Of a stretch of DNA of 64,000 nt, positions 1-9,684 are shown in pieces. The notes under the pieces were generated by a model. It was not told where the DNA came from. It worked only from the letters and a program-made list of their open reading frames with translations, and ran no database searches. Origin of the DNA: Acanthosepion pharaonis (Eukaryota; Mollusca; Cephalopoda; Sepiida; Sepiidae); assembly GCA_903632075.3 (NCBI GenBank), contig CAHIKZ030000392.1, positions 729,501-793,500 of the forward strand, read 5' to 3'. Position numbers and translations under genes: made by a program. Within the stretch, counting starts at the first letter, position 1; each line of letters begins with the position of its first letter.

Positions 1-368
1 GTACGATGACATTAAGTAATAATGTTCATTAGTCATGAGTATGATATCTGAGTTAGTCCTGGGTATGATGATAAACTACATCCAACAGCAAGGCCTCTGA
101 TTGGAACATTAGAGGTTTTGAGGAGCATGGGACTACTGCTTAATTGCTGTTGTTCCCAGGTTCACCCTGACTTAAGGTGGTAGCACCGGTTAGGATCCCA
201 GCTATAGGCAAATAGAGAACACCCAAACAAAAACAAAACCCTATGAAATTATAAAACTACCAGCAATGCATTTTTATATAAAAAGAAATTACCAACAATA
301 CCTATTTATAGTAAAATGACCAACAATACATTTTATCTGTAGTTGAAGGGATACAAATGTGTTCAAAA

Positions 369-949
369 TACAGGGTGTCCCAAAAGTCTTGGGCACATTT
401 TGACAGTGAATATCTCAAAAACTATTAAGGATATAAAAACTCGCCTGACATATTCTGAAAGAATTTAATCTCAAGTTTTACATTGAATGTTCAAAGATGT
501 TTAATGTGAGCACCATTGGTCACACAGCACACATCAAGCTGATAGTCCAATTCATGCCAAATGCATTCCAGCATTGTGTTGTTGATGGTTGCAACAGCTT
601 CCATTATTTGAGACTTCAGTTCATCCATGGCTTTTGGAAGGGTAGGCACATAGACCAGTCCTTTCACAAACCCCCACAAAAAGAAATCACAGGGTGTGAG
701 ATCTGGAGACCTGGGAAGTGCATGTTGAACATGCGTTCATGATTCAATTTTTGCAAATTCAAGGACACAAAATGCCTTTTCTGGTTGAGTGAATGCTATT
801 ATTGGATTTGAAAAAAACATGAAAAAAATCATTAGCATTACAAAAAGCTTAATGAATTTAGCTTTAAAATGGTACCAATCTGACTACCATTCATAGTTCA
901 GCAGATATGGGGACTTGAAATGTGCCCAAGAATTCTAGAACACCCTGTA
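369..949 (-). mobile_element. Short mariner/IS630-type element with terminal inverted repeats and transposase remnant
   Basis: Both ends show a ~30 bp inverted repeat beginning TACAGGGTGT (left from 369, right ending at 949), with TA at each boundary as expected for Tc1/mariner insertion. On the minus strand 679-491 reads as the C-terminal end of a transposase: WGFVK followed by YVPTLP, then DELDYQLDVC-like residues and GAHIKHL at the end. These resemble the C-terminus of the insect/mollusc mariner-related group (family knowledge). The element is only ~580 bp, so the N-terminal and catalytic parts are deleted and it is non-autonomous. It is inserted in family A repeat copy 1. Confidence 0.85.
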
Positions 950-1245
950 TTTAGATTTCAGCATTAAATAGTCCATAGAGGTTGATACGCTACTAAACTA
1001 AATCAACTAAGCAAACAACCATGAAAAAACTCTTTCATGACATTAATCCATATAATATCCTACAATTTCTTAAAGAAATCAAACTGTATTCCCAAATATA
1101 ACTTCAACAAAACTACAATATAAAACACACACATAACTGCCTGTAGTAATTATGTCCACACAAACATGTATATGCACAAAAGCCAAGTATCATCTACCAT
1201 GTATTCAATTGTGAAAGCAGAATAACATATATTATATTTTTATTA

Positions 1246-2994
1246 CTACCTCCTTTGTTCAACCAGTTTGAGGTCCTGACCTCCTCTGCCGACAAGGCTG
1301 AATGCTTTGCTTGGAAATTTTCATTCAATTCAATGCTTAACTCTTCCGGTGTACCCATACCCAATTTCCCTCTTAGAACTGAGGTCCTATTGAGTGGGTT
1401 GCACATAACCCCATCATTGGTATTGGGCATTATCTCTAATTTAGACCCCCCACAAGGCTAGTGGTAGAGATGGGATACCAGCCATTGTCGTGAAGAAATG
1501 TGTGCCTGAACTGGTGCCCGCCCTCTCCAAATTATATACTGTCTCAAGGAATCTTATTTTCCAGACTGCTGGAAGTCCCCATTGATTGTTCCTGTCTTTA
1601 AGAACTCTGACCCTTCTAATTACCATCCTATCAGTCTCCTACTGCTCTTCGGCAAAGTCTTCGAAGCTTTAATCAACACTGAAGTGGTTAACCACCTTAC
1701 ATCCCATGATCTGCTCTCAGACAAGCAATATGGTTTCTGCTTTGCCCAATCTACAGCTGATGTGCTTACAGCCATCACTGAAATTGTCTACCAAGCTCTT
1801 CAAAATAATGGAGAAGCTTGTGCCGTGGCTCTAGACATCTCCAAAGCGTTTGATAGGGTTTGGCATGCAGGCCTTCTTCGCAACCTCTAGGGTTATGGAA
1901 TTACAGGTCGATTGTTTGACTTAATACAATCATTCCTGTCAAACCGTGAATTGAAGGTCATTCTCCTTCACGAATGCAGGTGTTCCCCATGGCACCATCC
2001 TAGGCCCTACTCTGTTCCTTATCTTCATCAACGATCTTCCTGACGTCATAGATTCCCAAGTAGGCATCTACGTGGATGACACTACAATTTACCCCTGCCT
2101 CAAAAACAAATCTAGTGTCACTGACAAAACTAACCTGGCTGTTCGGTTGTGAACTGGGGCAGGAATTGGCTGGTTAACTTTAACACCTCCAAAAACAAAA
2201 CTGCTCTCTATTAATCACTACAGAAATCCTTCCCTACCCCCCATTAAAATGTCTGATGCTCATCTTCTTGAGAGCACCTCTTTGTGGCTGTTTGGTCTTA
2301 CATTGACCTGAGACTTGAGATGGAACAAATACATTGAGTCAATTGCTTCGTCCACCGCAAGGAAATTTGGCTCCCTGTGCCACGCCAGGAATTTTTTCTC
2401 ACCGGAATCAATCCTTCAAATCTACAAATCAACCATTTGCCTTTGCATGGAGTATTGCTGCTATATATGGTCTGAAGCCCTTTCTGTTTGACTCAAGGTT
2501 CTTGATAAGATCCAGAGATGGATATGCAATGTAATTGGTCCTGATCTGGCATCTCATCTGCAGTCGCTCTCTCACAGATGTGCCATCACCTTTCTGTCTT
2601 TTTTACAAATACTTTCATGGTAATTGCTCCAATGAGCTGCTTTTTCTGGTTTCCAGACTTCATGAATTCAAGTGTCCTATGAGGCTGGCATCCTGCTCTC
2701 ACCCTTCCACTGTTGAAACTGTTAAATGTAGCCGTCACTTCTACTCCAATAGCTTCATATCTCACACCTCTCGTCTGTGGAACTCCCTCTCCTTTTTCTG
2801 TTTCCCTGATAGCTATAATCTCCAACTATTCAAATGTAATGTCAATCGACATCTCCAGTTGCCTTGATCTATCCACTATCCTTCTCCTTATCCTTTCCTC
2901 TATCCCTCCTATCTGCTCTCACTCCAAATCCTCGGTAACCCCTTGTGTGCTAGTGGCTTCCCACCTTGTTTGGGGTGAAATGCTTAAAAAAAAC
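1246..2994 (+). mobile_element. 5'-truncated non-LTR retrotransposon (jockey/CR1-like) with broken reverse transcriptase
   Basis: Reading across three frames gives an ordered reverse transcriptase. 1255-1460 is the pre-RT region; 1582-1890 contains NYHPISLL, LLSDKQYGF and ALDISKAFDRVWHAG (RT fingers and the first catalytic Asp); ~1985-2110 gives AGVPHGTILGP and then YVDDTT, the YXDD catalytic box with V. ~2200-2560 holds the thumb with SINHYRNPSLPP and MEYCCYIW. 2560-2870 encodes the C-terminal segment. Frameshifts and a TAG at 1888 disable it. The 3' end has the recurring 'cttgtttggggtgaaatg' tail and an A-rich end at ~2990. It is truncated at the 5' end (no endonuclease), as LINE copies usually are. 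Most LINE fragments listed below are 3' pieces of this same family. Confidence 0.88.
1582..1890 (+). pseudogene. Reverse transcriptase fragment, longest open piece of the LINE
   Basis: A 102-codon open piece with the RT finger/palm signature: NYHPISLL, then a GKVFEALI helix, LLSDKQYGF, and the first catalytic aspartate in ALDISKAFDRV. The frame closes at 1888-1890 just after WHAGLLRNL, where related elements continue with a glycine-rich turn. It is therefore a decayed part of the element at 1246-2994, not a host gene. Confidence 0.85.
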
Positions 2995-3294
2995 AACTTC
3001 ATAGCTCCCAAAGAATTAAATTTTGGCATTAAATGATGCATAAAGAGTTGATATGCCGTTAAACAAATCAAATCATGTCTGAGTTATGGATAGAAATTTT
3101 GGCACTTCAAGTTTGTTTGCCAATCAGAATTCACAAAAACAATGAAACTTTGTAACCATTCAAACAATACATCTGCTGAATAAAGCTTGAAAAGAGAACT
3201 TTCTTTTTTTTTTATATATAGCATGATATAGAAGGCTGCATTGCAGACAATGGTACAAATAGTATGCAGTCTGAAATGCACAGTCAGTGCACAT

Positions 3295-3540
3295 TCTTCA
3301 TGCAGCACTGATTTGGCACTCTCAAACTTAGTGAAATTGAAAGAGGGATTAAAAGGTCAACATTTTTTCTCCAATTTTAAATCTGAGGTTGTCATTGACA
3401 ATTGGGTTAAAAAGGAACCAAAAACTTTCTTTATGGATGAAATGAGAAAATGGAGAGAATGTTTGGTGAAATGTGTAACACTAAATGGAGACTATGTTGT
3501 AAAATAAACTTGTAATTTTGAAGATAAATAAAATGACTTC
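3295..3540 (+). pseudogene. Mariner transposase C-terminal fragment
   Basis: Within the 88-codon reading frame that ends at 3507, residues from about 20 on resemble the end of a DD34D mariner transposase. They run from a degenerate YSPDLAPSD motif (here CSTDLALSN) through LKEGLKGQHF and the MRKWRECLVKCV segment to NGDYVVK at the stop. The third catalytic Asp region is therefore present but altered, and everything upstream is missing. The following AATAAA-containing stretch to ~3540 may be the 3' UTR of the element. Confidence 0.75.
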
Positions 3541-3766
3541 ATTTGGATATCAGTTTTATTATTCTATCTGATTTAAAACTTAGGCTGTAGAATTGGGGGC
3601 CTTATCAATTAATCCACATAATTTTGAAGGGAAATAAAATGACTTCATTGTGATACTAGTTTCATTATTTCATCTGGTTTAAAAATTGTTTTACAGGATT
3701 GGAAACCTTACTTATGATTTTACTCTCTTATTTGGAATTTAGTTGAAATAAAATTTCTATTTTTGT

Positions 3767-3824
3767 TTTAAATTTGGAGATGATATATATATATATATAT
3801 ATATATATCATCTCCAAATTTAAA

Positions 3825-3889
<65 letters not shown>

Positions 3890-3890
3890 G
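3767..3890. repeat. (TA)n microsatellite inside a short palindrome, followed by second (TA)n
   Basis: The 17 bp arms at 3767-3783 and 3808-3824 are exact inverted copies (TTTAAATTTGGAGATGA and its complement) with (TA)n in the loop. A second, longer (TA)n tract fills 3827-3886. This is a potential cruciform or slippage hotspot. Confidence 0.9.
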
Positions 3891-4039
3891 GACTTTCCTG
3901 TCATTGCAATGTATAATTGTCAAGCAACTCAGTTCCTAGGAACTGACAGCCAGACTTTCTGACATATGACTTGATTACAGTGGTGAAGGCTTTGTTCAGA
4001 ACCAACCACACATTTTGAAGAGCTGAATACAGAGACCTG

Positions 4040-4292
4040 GTGCACCGTCTGCCACAATGTCTCCAAACGACCCCCGACAGGTTTTGAATTCAGAGTTGTC
4101 TTTCTCCTAACTGCTATTTAAGGCTATAGAACCCATTCTGTCCTGCTATTTACCGATAACTGGGAGGAGAAAAAGAGAATTCATACCTTTTCCCAAGGGT
4201 ATTAGCACGTAAGTGAGTCTAATAGATTCGAATGGAATTTGAACTCGGCTCTCCAATTACTCAATCCAAGTTGCTATCCATTACTTCACCAT
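4040..4292 (-). repeat. tRNA-derived SINE (type 2), minus strand
   Basis: Read on the minus strand, it starts with a degenerate tRNA-like head ('caatggatagcaacttggattg', then the B-box-like 'gagttcaaattcc'). It continues with 'cttatgtgctaatacccttggg' and 'ggtatgaattc', and the body containing 'ggttctatagcc'. Copies with the same body occur at 11035-11325 (+), 13976-14220 (-), 36255-36560 (+) and 36561-36895 (-). It has no coding potential. Confidence 0.7.
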
Positions 4293-4302
4293 ACCTCCTT
4301 CC

Positions 4303-4304
4303 TA

Positions 4305-4378
<74 letters not shown>
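4303..4378 (+). repeat. Compound microsatellite (CT)n(ATCT)n(TA)n
   Basis: Three successive simple-repeat types without interruption: CT dinucleotides, ATCT tetranucleotides, then TA dinucleotides. The open frames across it are artefacts of the repeat. Confidence 0.95.
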
Positions 4379-4381
<3 letters not shown>

Positions 4382-4446
4382 TTAAAGGACAATGACATTG
4401 ATCACTGTTGTCAATTTATTTTGATCTATAGAATTAGGAGTTCAGG

Positions 4447-4565
4447 GCTTACAGACATATCATGTTAAAACACTGGTTCTCCTCTGATCACTGGAATTAA
4501 GCAACATCAAGCCTGGTCATTACCTAGATGGGTGACTGCTTGGGAATACCAGGTGCTGTAAGCTT
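4447..4565 (+). pseudogene. 5S rRNA-like sequence (SINE head)
   Basis: This is a full-length 5S rRNA-like sequence of 119 nt including both ends of helix I (GCTTAC at the 5' end, GTAAGC at the 3' end, still complementary). The internal-promoter region is recognisable ('aagcaacatcaagcctgg', 'tacctagatgggtgac'). Many C-to-T and G-to-A changes at former CpG sites, and the fusion to the tRNA-like unit, show it is the SINE head rather than a working 5S gene. Confidence 0.82.
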
Positions 4566-4812
4566 GGATGTGCATGTGGTGTAATGAATAACAGCTCAAA
4601 ATAGGAAATCAGAAAAACGTGTTACATTTCCAGTCAAATTTATACACAAATACATTTGAAAAATGTATGACTCCACCTCTTGTCTCTCCAGCTATGGGTT
4701 AAATAGTTAGAATTGTATCAGTAAATCATTATTATCTCCCCCAAATTCTTAAAATCTGAAAATATTTTCTGGCTTTAAATAATCTACAAAAGGTTGATAA
4801 GCCATAAAAAAC
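4447..4812 (+). repeat. Chimeric 5S rRNA-tRNA SINE, copy 1
   Basis: The head (4447-4565) matches a whole 5S rRNA from end to end: 'gcttacagacatatca' at the start, 'aattaagcaacatc', 'gatgggtgactgcttggga' and 'ggtgctgtaagctt' at the end, 119 nt in all. A tRNA-like unit follows from ~4566 ('ggtgtaatgaataacagctc', then a decayed B box). Next is a body with 'cacctcttgtctctccagctatgggttaa' split by mutations, and a tail at 4760-4812 with TTCTGGCTTTAAATAA and AAAGGTTGATAAGCC. 5S-derived heads define the SINE3-like class, and 5S-tRNA dimers are rare. Two more copies lie at 41394-41775 and 47655-48024. Confidence 0.85.
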
Positions 4813-5389
4813 AAATCAATCAATCATTTTTGAGTGTATGACTATTGGGGGAGGAAGAAAATGAAAGATCATCTTGTGTAGAAAAAAATTAGCTAGAGAG
4901 CTTACAAGGAAGGATAAACAATGTGAATATTCTCATGAATGAATTTCATTCATTCATGTGTCTATTAGGGTGGCTAGTTAATCCTTGCTGCAGACACCTG
5001 CTCAGGCACATTTGTTTTTTTTAAACACATCCAAACTGTGGTTCATACTGTGAATATTCTGAGTGGACCTTACATAATCAGCATTCAAACAAGGTTGTTG
5101 AGGAAGCTGACTTTCTGAGGAAGTTGTGATTGAATTGTCATTGATTTATGGGGTGCAGAAGGTGATACACTGTTGGTGCTAACTCATTTAAAGTAGTAGC
5201 AGTGATTACTAATTATTCCAGGTGCTGTCCATAATAAAACATTTTAACCAAGCATACACAGAAAACAGACACAACAATGTAATGGTGAGGCAATGCATTT
5301 AAACAAGTGAGCTTAAAATGAAACTGAAGATAAACATTTATCAACATATAACAATTTATTTGGATGTTTTATATATCGTGTGGTGAATA

Positions 5390-5665
5390 TCATAAAACCC
5401 TTGAAAAGAAGGGTAAGTTCACATATACACATTTGGGGTGTTTTTAAATACACCCTTGAAAGGGAAAAGAACATGCACACATTTAGGTGTGTTTAATAAA
5501 AACCCTTTGAAATTTAGGTGTGTTCAATAAAAAACCCTTTGAAATAGGAAAGTTCATAGACACACGTTGAGGTGTGTTTAATAAAATCCATAAGAAATGG
5601 AAAAGTTCACAGAGACATATTGATGTGTGTTTAATGATAAAACCCTTTGAAAAGGGAAAAGTTTG
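5390..5665 (+). repeat. Degenerate minisatellite, ~50-65 bp unit
   Basis: About five units each contain 'aaaaccctttgaaa', then 'gggaaaagttca', an 'agacaca' run and 'ggtgtgtttaataa'. Unit lengths vary because of small indels. There is no open frame of interest; the frame starting at 5663 lies just outside. Confidence 0.88.
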
Positions 5666-6398
5666 TGCCTTAGGTTCACTGTAGAATCTACATCAGAAAA
5701 GTGGAAAATGTTGATTAGAAATCTATTTGAATTGACAATGTGGAATTCATGCTTCAACTGGCTTTTGTTTGCTTTATGGTTTGTATTTATAGATTCCCTT
5801 AATCAGGTGCTGGCTGACAAAAAAAAGTCCCTGAAAAATGTGAGGGAAATGTTGTCAGTGGTCAATTAATAATTTACATTATATTTTGAATATTTTTTAA
5901 ATGCCACCAGAAGTGCCACTTGGAGCCTGTACGTAAAGGACTGATTTTGGTCATTTGACTCTTGACTTTTGAGACAGCAACTTCTGACTGACCCGACAAA
6001 GTTATTATACCTCAGGCCTTTGTAAGTTCATGCTAGCACAACCATGGACAACTCCTGAGAATTTTTGTTTCCCAGTTTCATTCATAAGTTTTGGGTCAAT
6101 TCTTGGTATGATTTTCAGGTATATCCTGACGGTACAGGATGATATCATCCTGGGGATGATATCATCAAGAAAGCACCTCCTTGACAAATTGGCTATGTTG
6201 AGATCAGAAACTGCGTCTTACAATTGCTTACAAACAATAATGATGACTTTAATGCCCCCCAATTTTACAAATTACAGAAAATGCTTCATATCCAAGTATT
6301 TTCTTGTTGCAACTTATTTTTCTTGATTTTTCCATTTGAGAAAATTTTTGATAGTCATGTCCTATGACATAAGGGTTACAGACTTCATATCCCCATTT

Positions 6399-6660
6399 TT
6401 AAAAAAAATCATTTCACTCCAAACAAGGCAATAAAGCCACTAAAATGAAATGGGTTACTGAGTGTGAGAGAATATGAGAAAAATAAAACATTATTAAGGA
6501 GAGAGAACAATAAAAGAACAGGAAGATAACAATTGACATTGCCGTTAGATTTTTGAAGATCAAAGTTCACTGGAAAGTAAGAAGTTGGAAGAGAGTTCCA
6601 CAAGCAAGAAGTGTGACAGAAGAAACAGCATAGAAGAGCTTAAGTCCCTAGCTAAAGTTC
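6399..6660 (-). mobile_element. LINE 3' end fragment, minus strand
   Basis: It starts with the complement of the LINE tail ('atttcactccaaacaaggcaataaagccac') after a T-poor A-rich end. It continues through the C-terminal RT codons of the same family as 1246-2994 (minus-strand WNSLPTSYFPVNFDLQK). It is truncated at the 5' end near 6660. Confidence 0.8.
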
Positions 6661-6882
6661 AATTCTTACAGTTTTCCCATTATTATTACCTTGCTTTTGA
6701 TCTTAGTTAGACTTAGTACATAGGGTACCTAACTCAATAAATAACTTGGGTACCTAACTTGGAGCAATAGTTATCAAGTTAGTCTAGAAGACCATTACTT
6801 ACTGTAGTAAGCTCTCCAATTATTTTGGTCTTGTGCCAAATCTAAACTAATAACTATTGTGATTCACTCACTCGTTGTAACT

Positions 6883-7221
6883 TCTGTTAGGTCAACAAAT
6901 GCTCATTATCATTTCCGAAATGCTTATTGTAGATGATACTTTGTAAATGAAGATACTGGTAGCAGTAATGGCTTCACTAATAACACTTGTTCAAATAGTA
7001 ATTGCTGAATAGTAATTCGTATAATGATCGGTATAGAGAAATAGTATAGTGGATAGTATAGAGAATAGCAATCACTTAGATGTCACGCTAATTTCCATTT
7101 AGATTTTTCCTTTATGATCATGTGATCTACTTATTCAATAATGGAATCATCTGGGTTTGCTCACTGGTGATCTGTGCTCAAACTACAGTGCCAGTAATGA
7201 CACTTTATTCCTATACAACAA
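6883..7221 (+). mobile_element. Solo-LTR-like element (family L1), copy 1
   Basis: It is homologous over its length to the element at 42021-42437. Shared marks include 'gtcaacaaa' near the start, 'gaatagagaaatagtatagtg', 'gatcacctg'-like and 'gtgatct' blocks, 'aatgacactttattc' and the ending 'acaaca'. Near-flanking TAACT occurs at 6878-6882 and 7222-7226, consistent with a 5 bp target duplication, although one or two extra bases intervene. It has no coding capacity. Confidence 0.65.
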
Positions 7222-7271
7222 TAACTAAGCATAATTAACATATGAGTAGGTGGAGATATGTACCACCTAAA

Positions 7272-7297
7272 TACACACACACACACACACACACATA
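7272..7297. repeat. (CA)n microsatellite at a mariner terminus
   Basis: A simple (AC)n run directly outside the left inverted repeat of the mariner at 7300-7886. A (TG)n run sits in the mirror position outside the right end. Confidence 0.95.
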
Positions 7298-7299
7298 TA

Positions 7300-7886
7300 C
7301 AGGAGGCGACGGGTAAACTGCCTTCATTTTAAAATTTTCATTTCACGCATGTGTGTTGTTTGTTAGTGATTTTGTCCATGATGTGGTTGCAGAAATTGTC
7401 TTGACAGCCATGAATGGGTTCTCCTGCTTGTGTGGCATGGTGCAGAGTCCTGTTCCAGCAGCCACCCTCTTGACCCAGGGCAGCACTACCTCCTCAAAAC
7501 CACTTGATGTTAAGCCACCATGTTGAGCCTGAGGCCCTAGGAAGATGAATGAACGTATAACATTGCCATCATTAGTGATCACTCCAAACACCATGATGTT
7601 GACTGGATATATTATCCAACTCTTTCTGAATGCTCTGCACTGTCCTCAGATTGACACCCAAACTCTCTGAAATGTTTGTATTGAAACTTCTGGTGCAAAT
7701 GCCAGGCAGTATAGCATGCCTTTTCCAAATTTCTGGCAGAGTGAATTGCATCATGGGGATCTTTTTCTCACAGATGGTGCCCAACTGATGCTACTATAAT
7801 GCGAAGTTGACAAAAATCAAAAACAGACAACGTGCATGTGTGAAATATAGAATATAAATTGGCGACAATTTACCCATCGCAACCTG
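7300..7886 (-). mobile_element. Mariner-like element with ~85 bp inverted repeats and transposase pieces
   Basis: The ends are long imperfect inverted repeats: the left begins CAGGAGGCGACGGGTAAA, the right is its complement ending at 7886, with TATA outside both. On the minus strand 7784-7572 is the N-terminal helix-turn-helix (SESLGVNLRTVQSIQKELDN). 7594-7343 carries the catalytic-domain start (MVFGVITNDG) and EEVVLPWVKRVAAG, after which most of the DDE region is deleted. The total length of ~590 bp shows internal deletion. The family is IS630/Tc1-mariner, as for the element at 369-949 but with different termini. Confidence 0.83.
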
Positions 7887-7891
7887 TATAT

Positions 7892-8035
7892 GTGTGTGTG
7901 TGTTGTGGTTGGGTGTGTGAATCAATGTAAAAATCAATGGAATCAGTCTTATATATATATAAGCAAAAAGTGTAGAAAGCATCTAACTACAGTGAGTGTA
8001 AAACATTTAAAAATTAAAACCCAAGTAAAAAAGCT
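7892..8035. other. Short (TG)n tract and unassigned AT-rich sequence
   Basis: A (TG)n stretch with a short (TA)n at ~7952. Nothing else is recognised. Confidence 0.5.
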
Positions 8036-8123
8036 GATTTTCTAAGCAGGCAGACTCTTTCTACATGAAAGATTAAGCTTAACACTTTCTATTTTGCCTG
8101 ATGATGTACTTAAAGTAAGCTTA

Positions 8124-8171
<48 letters not shown>

Positions 8172-8720
8172 TGTGTATTAGGGCAGCAATCCCTCTTTTA
8201 TACAAGTTTCATTAAAGACAACTGACAAGGTAGGGAGAATAGGCTTTTTATTTAATTTTTTTGTTTTCATACAAATGTTTTCTTTTCTTGGCATAAAGTG
8301 TATTAAAATTTTCCAAATGTTCTGCATATTCAAATGCTTTTGGATATTCTTTTAGCCATTATCAAGGATGGTTTTTATTTTTAACTGAATCTATGGCTTT
8401 TTTATGTATGTATCTAGAGTTATAGAAAAAGTTTTTTCCAAACATGGTCAGCACATTGTGGCTGTGTTCATAGTTGATGTTACTGAGTGTTGGCTTTTTC
8501 TTTTTTATTATTAGTACTTCCATTATTTTTTTAGTCTTTTTTATATGTGGATGTGGCTATTATACTTGTATATTTTACAAGTATATTTTGGATGGAGTTT
8601 GGTAGATTTCTGTGTGTTTAAAATGAATCCTAAATGAGGTGTAATGTGAGTCTTCTTGATAGTCATATAGTGGTATGTCCAATATAATTACTCATGAGTT
8701 TGGTCTGATCAGGAACACAG
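8036..8720 (-). mobile_element. Decayed element, possibly Penelope-like, with (TA)n insertion
   Basis: It shares 'agactctttct...cctgatgatgt' with the region 15840-15900 that flanks a clear Penelope-like GIY-YIG remnant. The minus strand of 8230-8520 gives interrupted peptide-like stretches (HSHNVLTMFGKNFFYNSRYIHKK) that I do not recognise. A (TA)n tract occupies 8125-8170. The assignment rests on the shared flanks only. Confidence 0.35.
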
Positions 8721-8739
8721 TTCCTTAAGGAACATGTGA

Positions 8740-9330
8740 ATTCATAGATAATACAGGTAAACAATATATTAATTTTATATATCAAGAACAATTTTATGGA
8801 AGAAACAATGACAAAGTGGAAAAAGTTTCTGTGTGACATGTTTTATCCTTTAGGACTTCATTGGACTAAAGTGATGCTTAGACCTGTGCATGATGGAAAA
8901 GAGAGGAACACTGACAATTTCACTGTCTTGCATTTTAGTGGTTTTATTGTTTTGCTTGGGCTGAAATGATGAAAGTACTCTGTGACTAAACTGAAGAAAA
9001 CTCCAGAGAATTGAAGAGTAAAGTTACTTTTGATTTCAATCCCTGTTGATGGTATACCAATCCATGAGTATTATGGATTTTAGAGATTCTTGACTAATTC
9101 CAGAGATGAGGATGGTGCTCTTGTACTGGTTTGAAATAAAAAATTTCCTTTTCTTAAACTGGAATTAGATAAATAGATACAATGACTTATTAAGCATTTA
9201 TCTTCATTGTCTTTTCTCTGTAAAAGTTTTACAGTTTTCTTCATTCTATTCACTTTCTCTATAGCCTCTTCTGTCTTAGTGGTTTTATTGCCTTTCTTGG
9301 GATGAAAGGATAAAAAAGGCAATAATGGGA
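8740..9330. repeat. Mixed repeat fragments including two LINE 3' tails (+)
   Basis: 8750-8900 resembles 15060-15190 and 50655-50790 ('aaacaatatat...gacaaa.tggaaaaagtttttgtgatgcatttcatc'). 8925-8972 and 9265-9312 both end like the common LINE ('agtggttttattg..ttgcttggg.tgaaatga'), which marks two short plus-strand LINE tails. No gene is seen. Confidence 0.55.
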
Positions 9331-9459
9331 GATGCTTTATTAATTTAAGGATCTATTGTTTCTGTTACTTCCATAATTGCCTTCTCTGGCAGTGGTTGGG
9401 GTTAAAATCTAAAGTATGAATTTTGTGAGAAATACTGCAAATACCTTATCCAGTGGGCT

Positions 9460-9670
9460 TTTGTTTTTACTTTTTACTTTTACAAAATTTTGTGGGGGTT
9501 TAGAGGTCTGTAGTTAAGAAAATATATTTCACCTTTCTAGGCAGATCTTCTATTATGACAATGTGGGATAATTAATAACAAAAGTGATGAAAACATTAAC
9601 AAAAAGAAACTAAATGAAATTAGTTACACTAGGTTGGCTGAAAAGTTCATAGGCTTACTATGAAAGAATA
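9460..9670. repeat. Mariner-derived non-coding pieces and a terminal-repeat-like end
   Basis: 9470-9565 is a direct duplicate of 10730-10825 ('taagaaaatatatttcacctttctaggcag', then 'ctattatgacaatgt'), which belongs to the mariner at 10372-12036. 9629-9658 ('aggttggctgaaaagttcataggctta') looks like a classic mariner inverted-repeat end. Confidence 0.6.
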
Positions 9671-9684
9671 ATTTTTTTTTATCT

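Larger units (their letters stand above)
64..3078 (+). repeat. Family A interspersed repeat, copy 1, interrupted by two later insertions
   Basis: Three pieces (about 64-368, 950-1247 and 2995-3078) align in order with an uninterrupted copy at 19470-20062. Both copies begin with 'aaactacatcc', carry the 'aaacaaaaacaaaaccc' stretch and end in a tail that reads roughly ATTAAATGATGCATAAAGAGTTGATATG. Here a mariner element sits between pieces one and two, and a truncated LINE between pieces two and three. A minus-strand copy lies near 37505-37840. No coding potential is seen. The tail resembles the tail of the 5S-tRNA SINEs in this window, so family A may be the 3' part of the LINE that mobilises them, but that is inference. 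Confidence 0.72.

Noticed and set aside
4447..4565. Functional 5S rRNA gene
   Set aside because: Many substitutions and direct fusion to a tRNA-like unit with a shared SINE body in three places; no T-run terminator follows directly.
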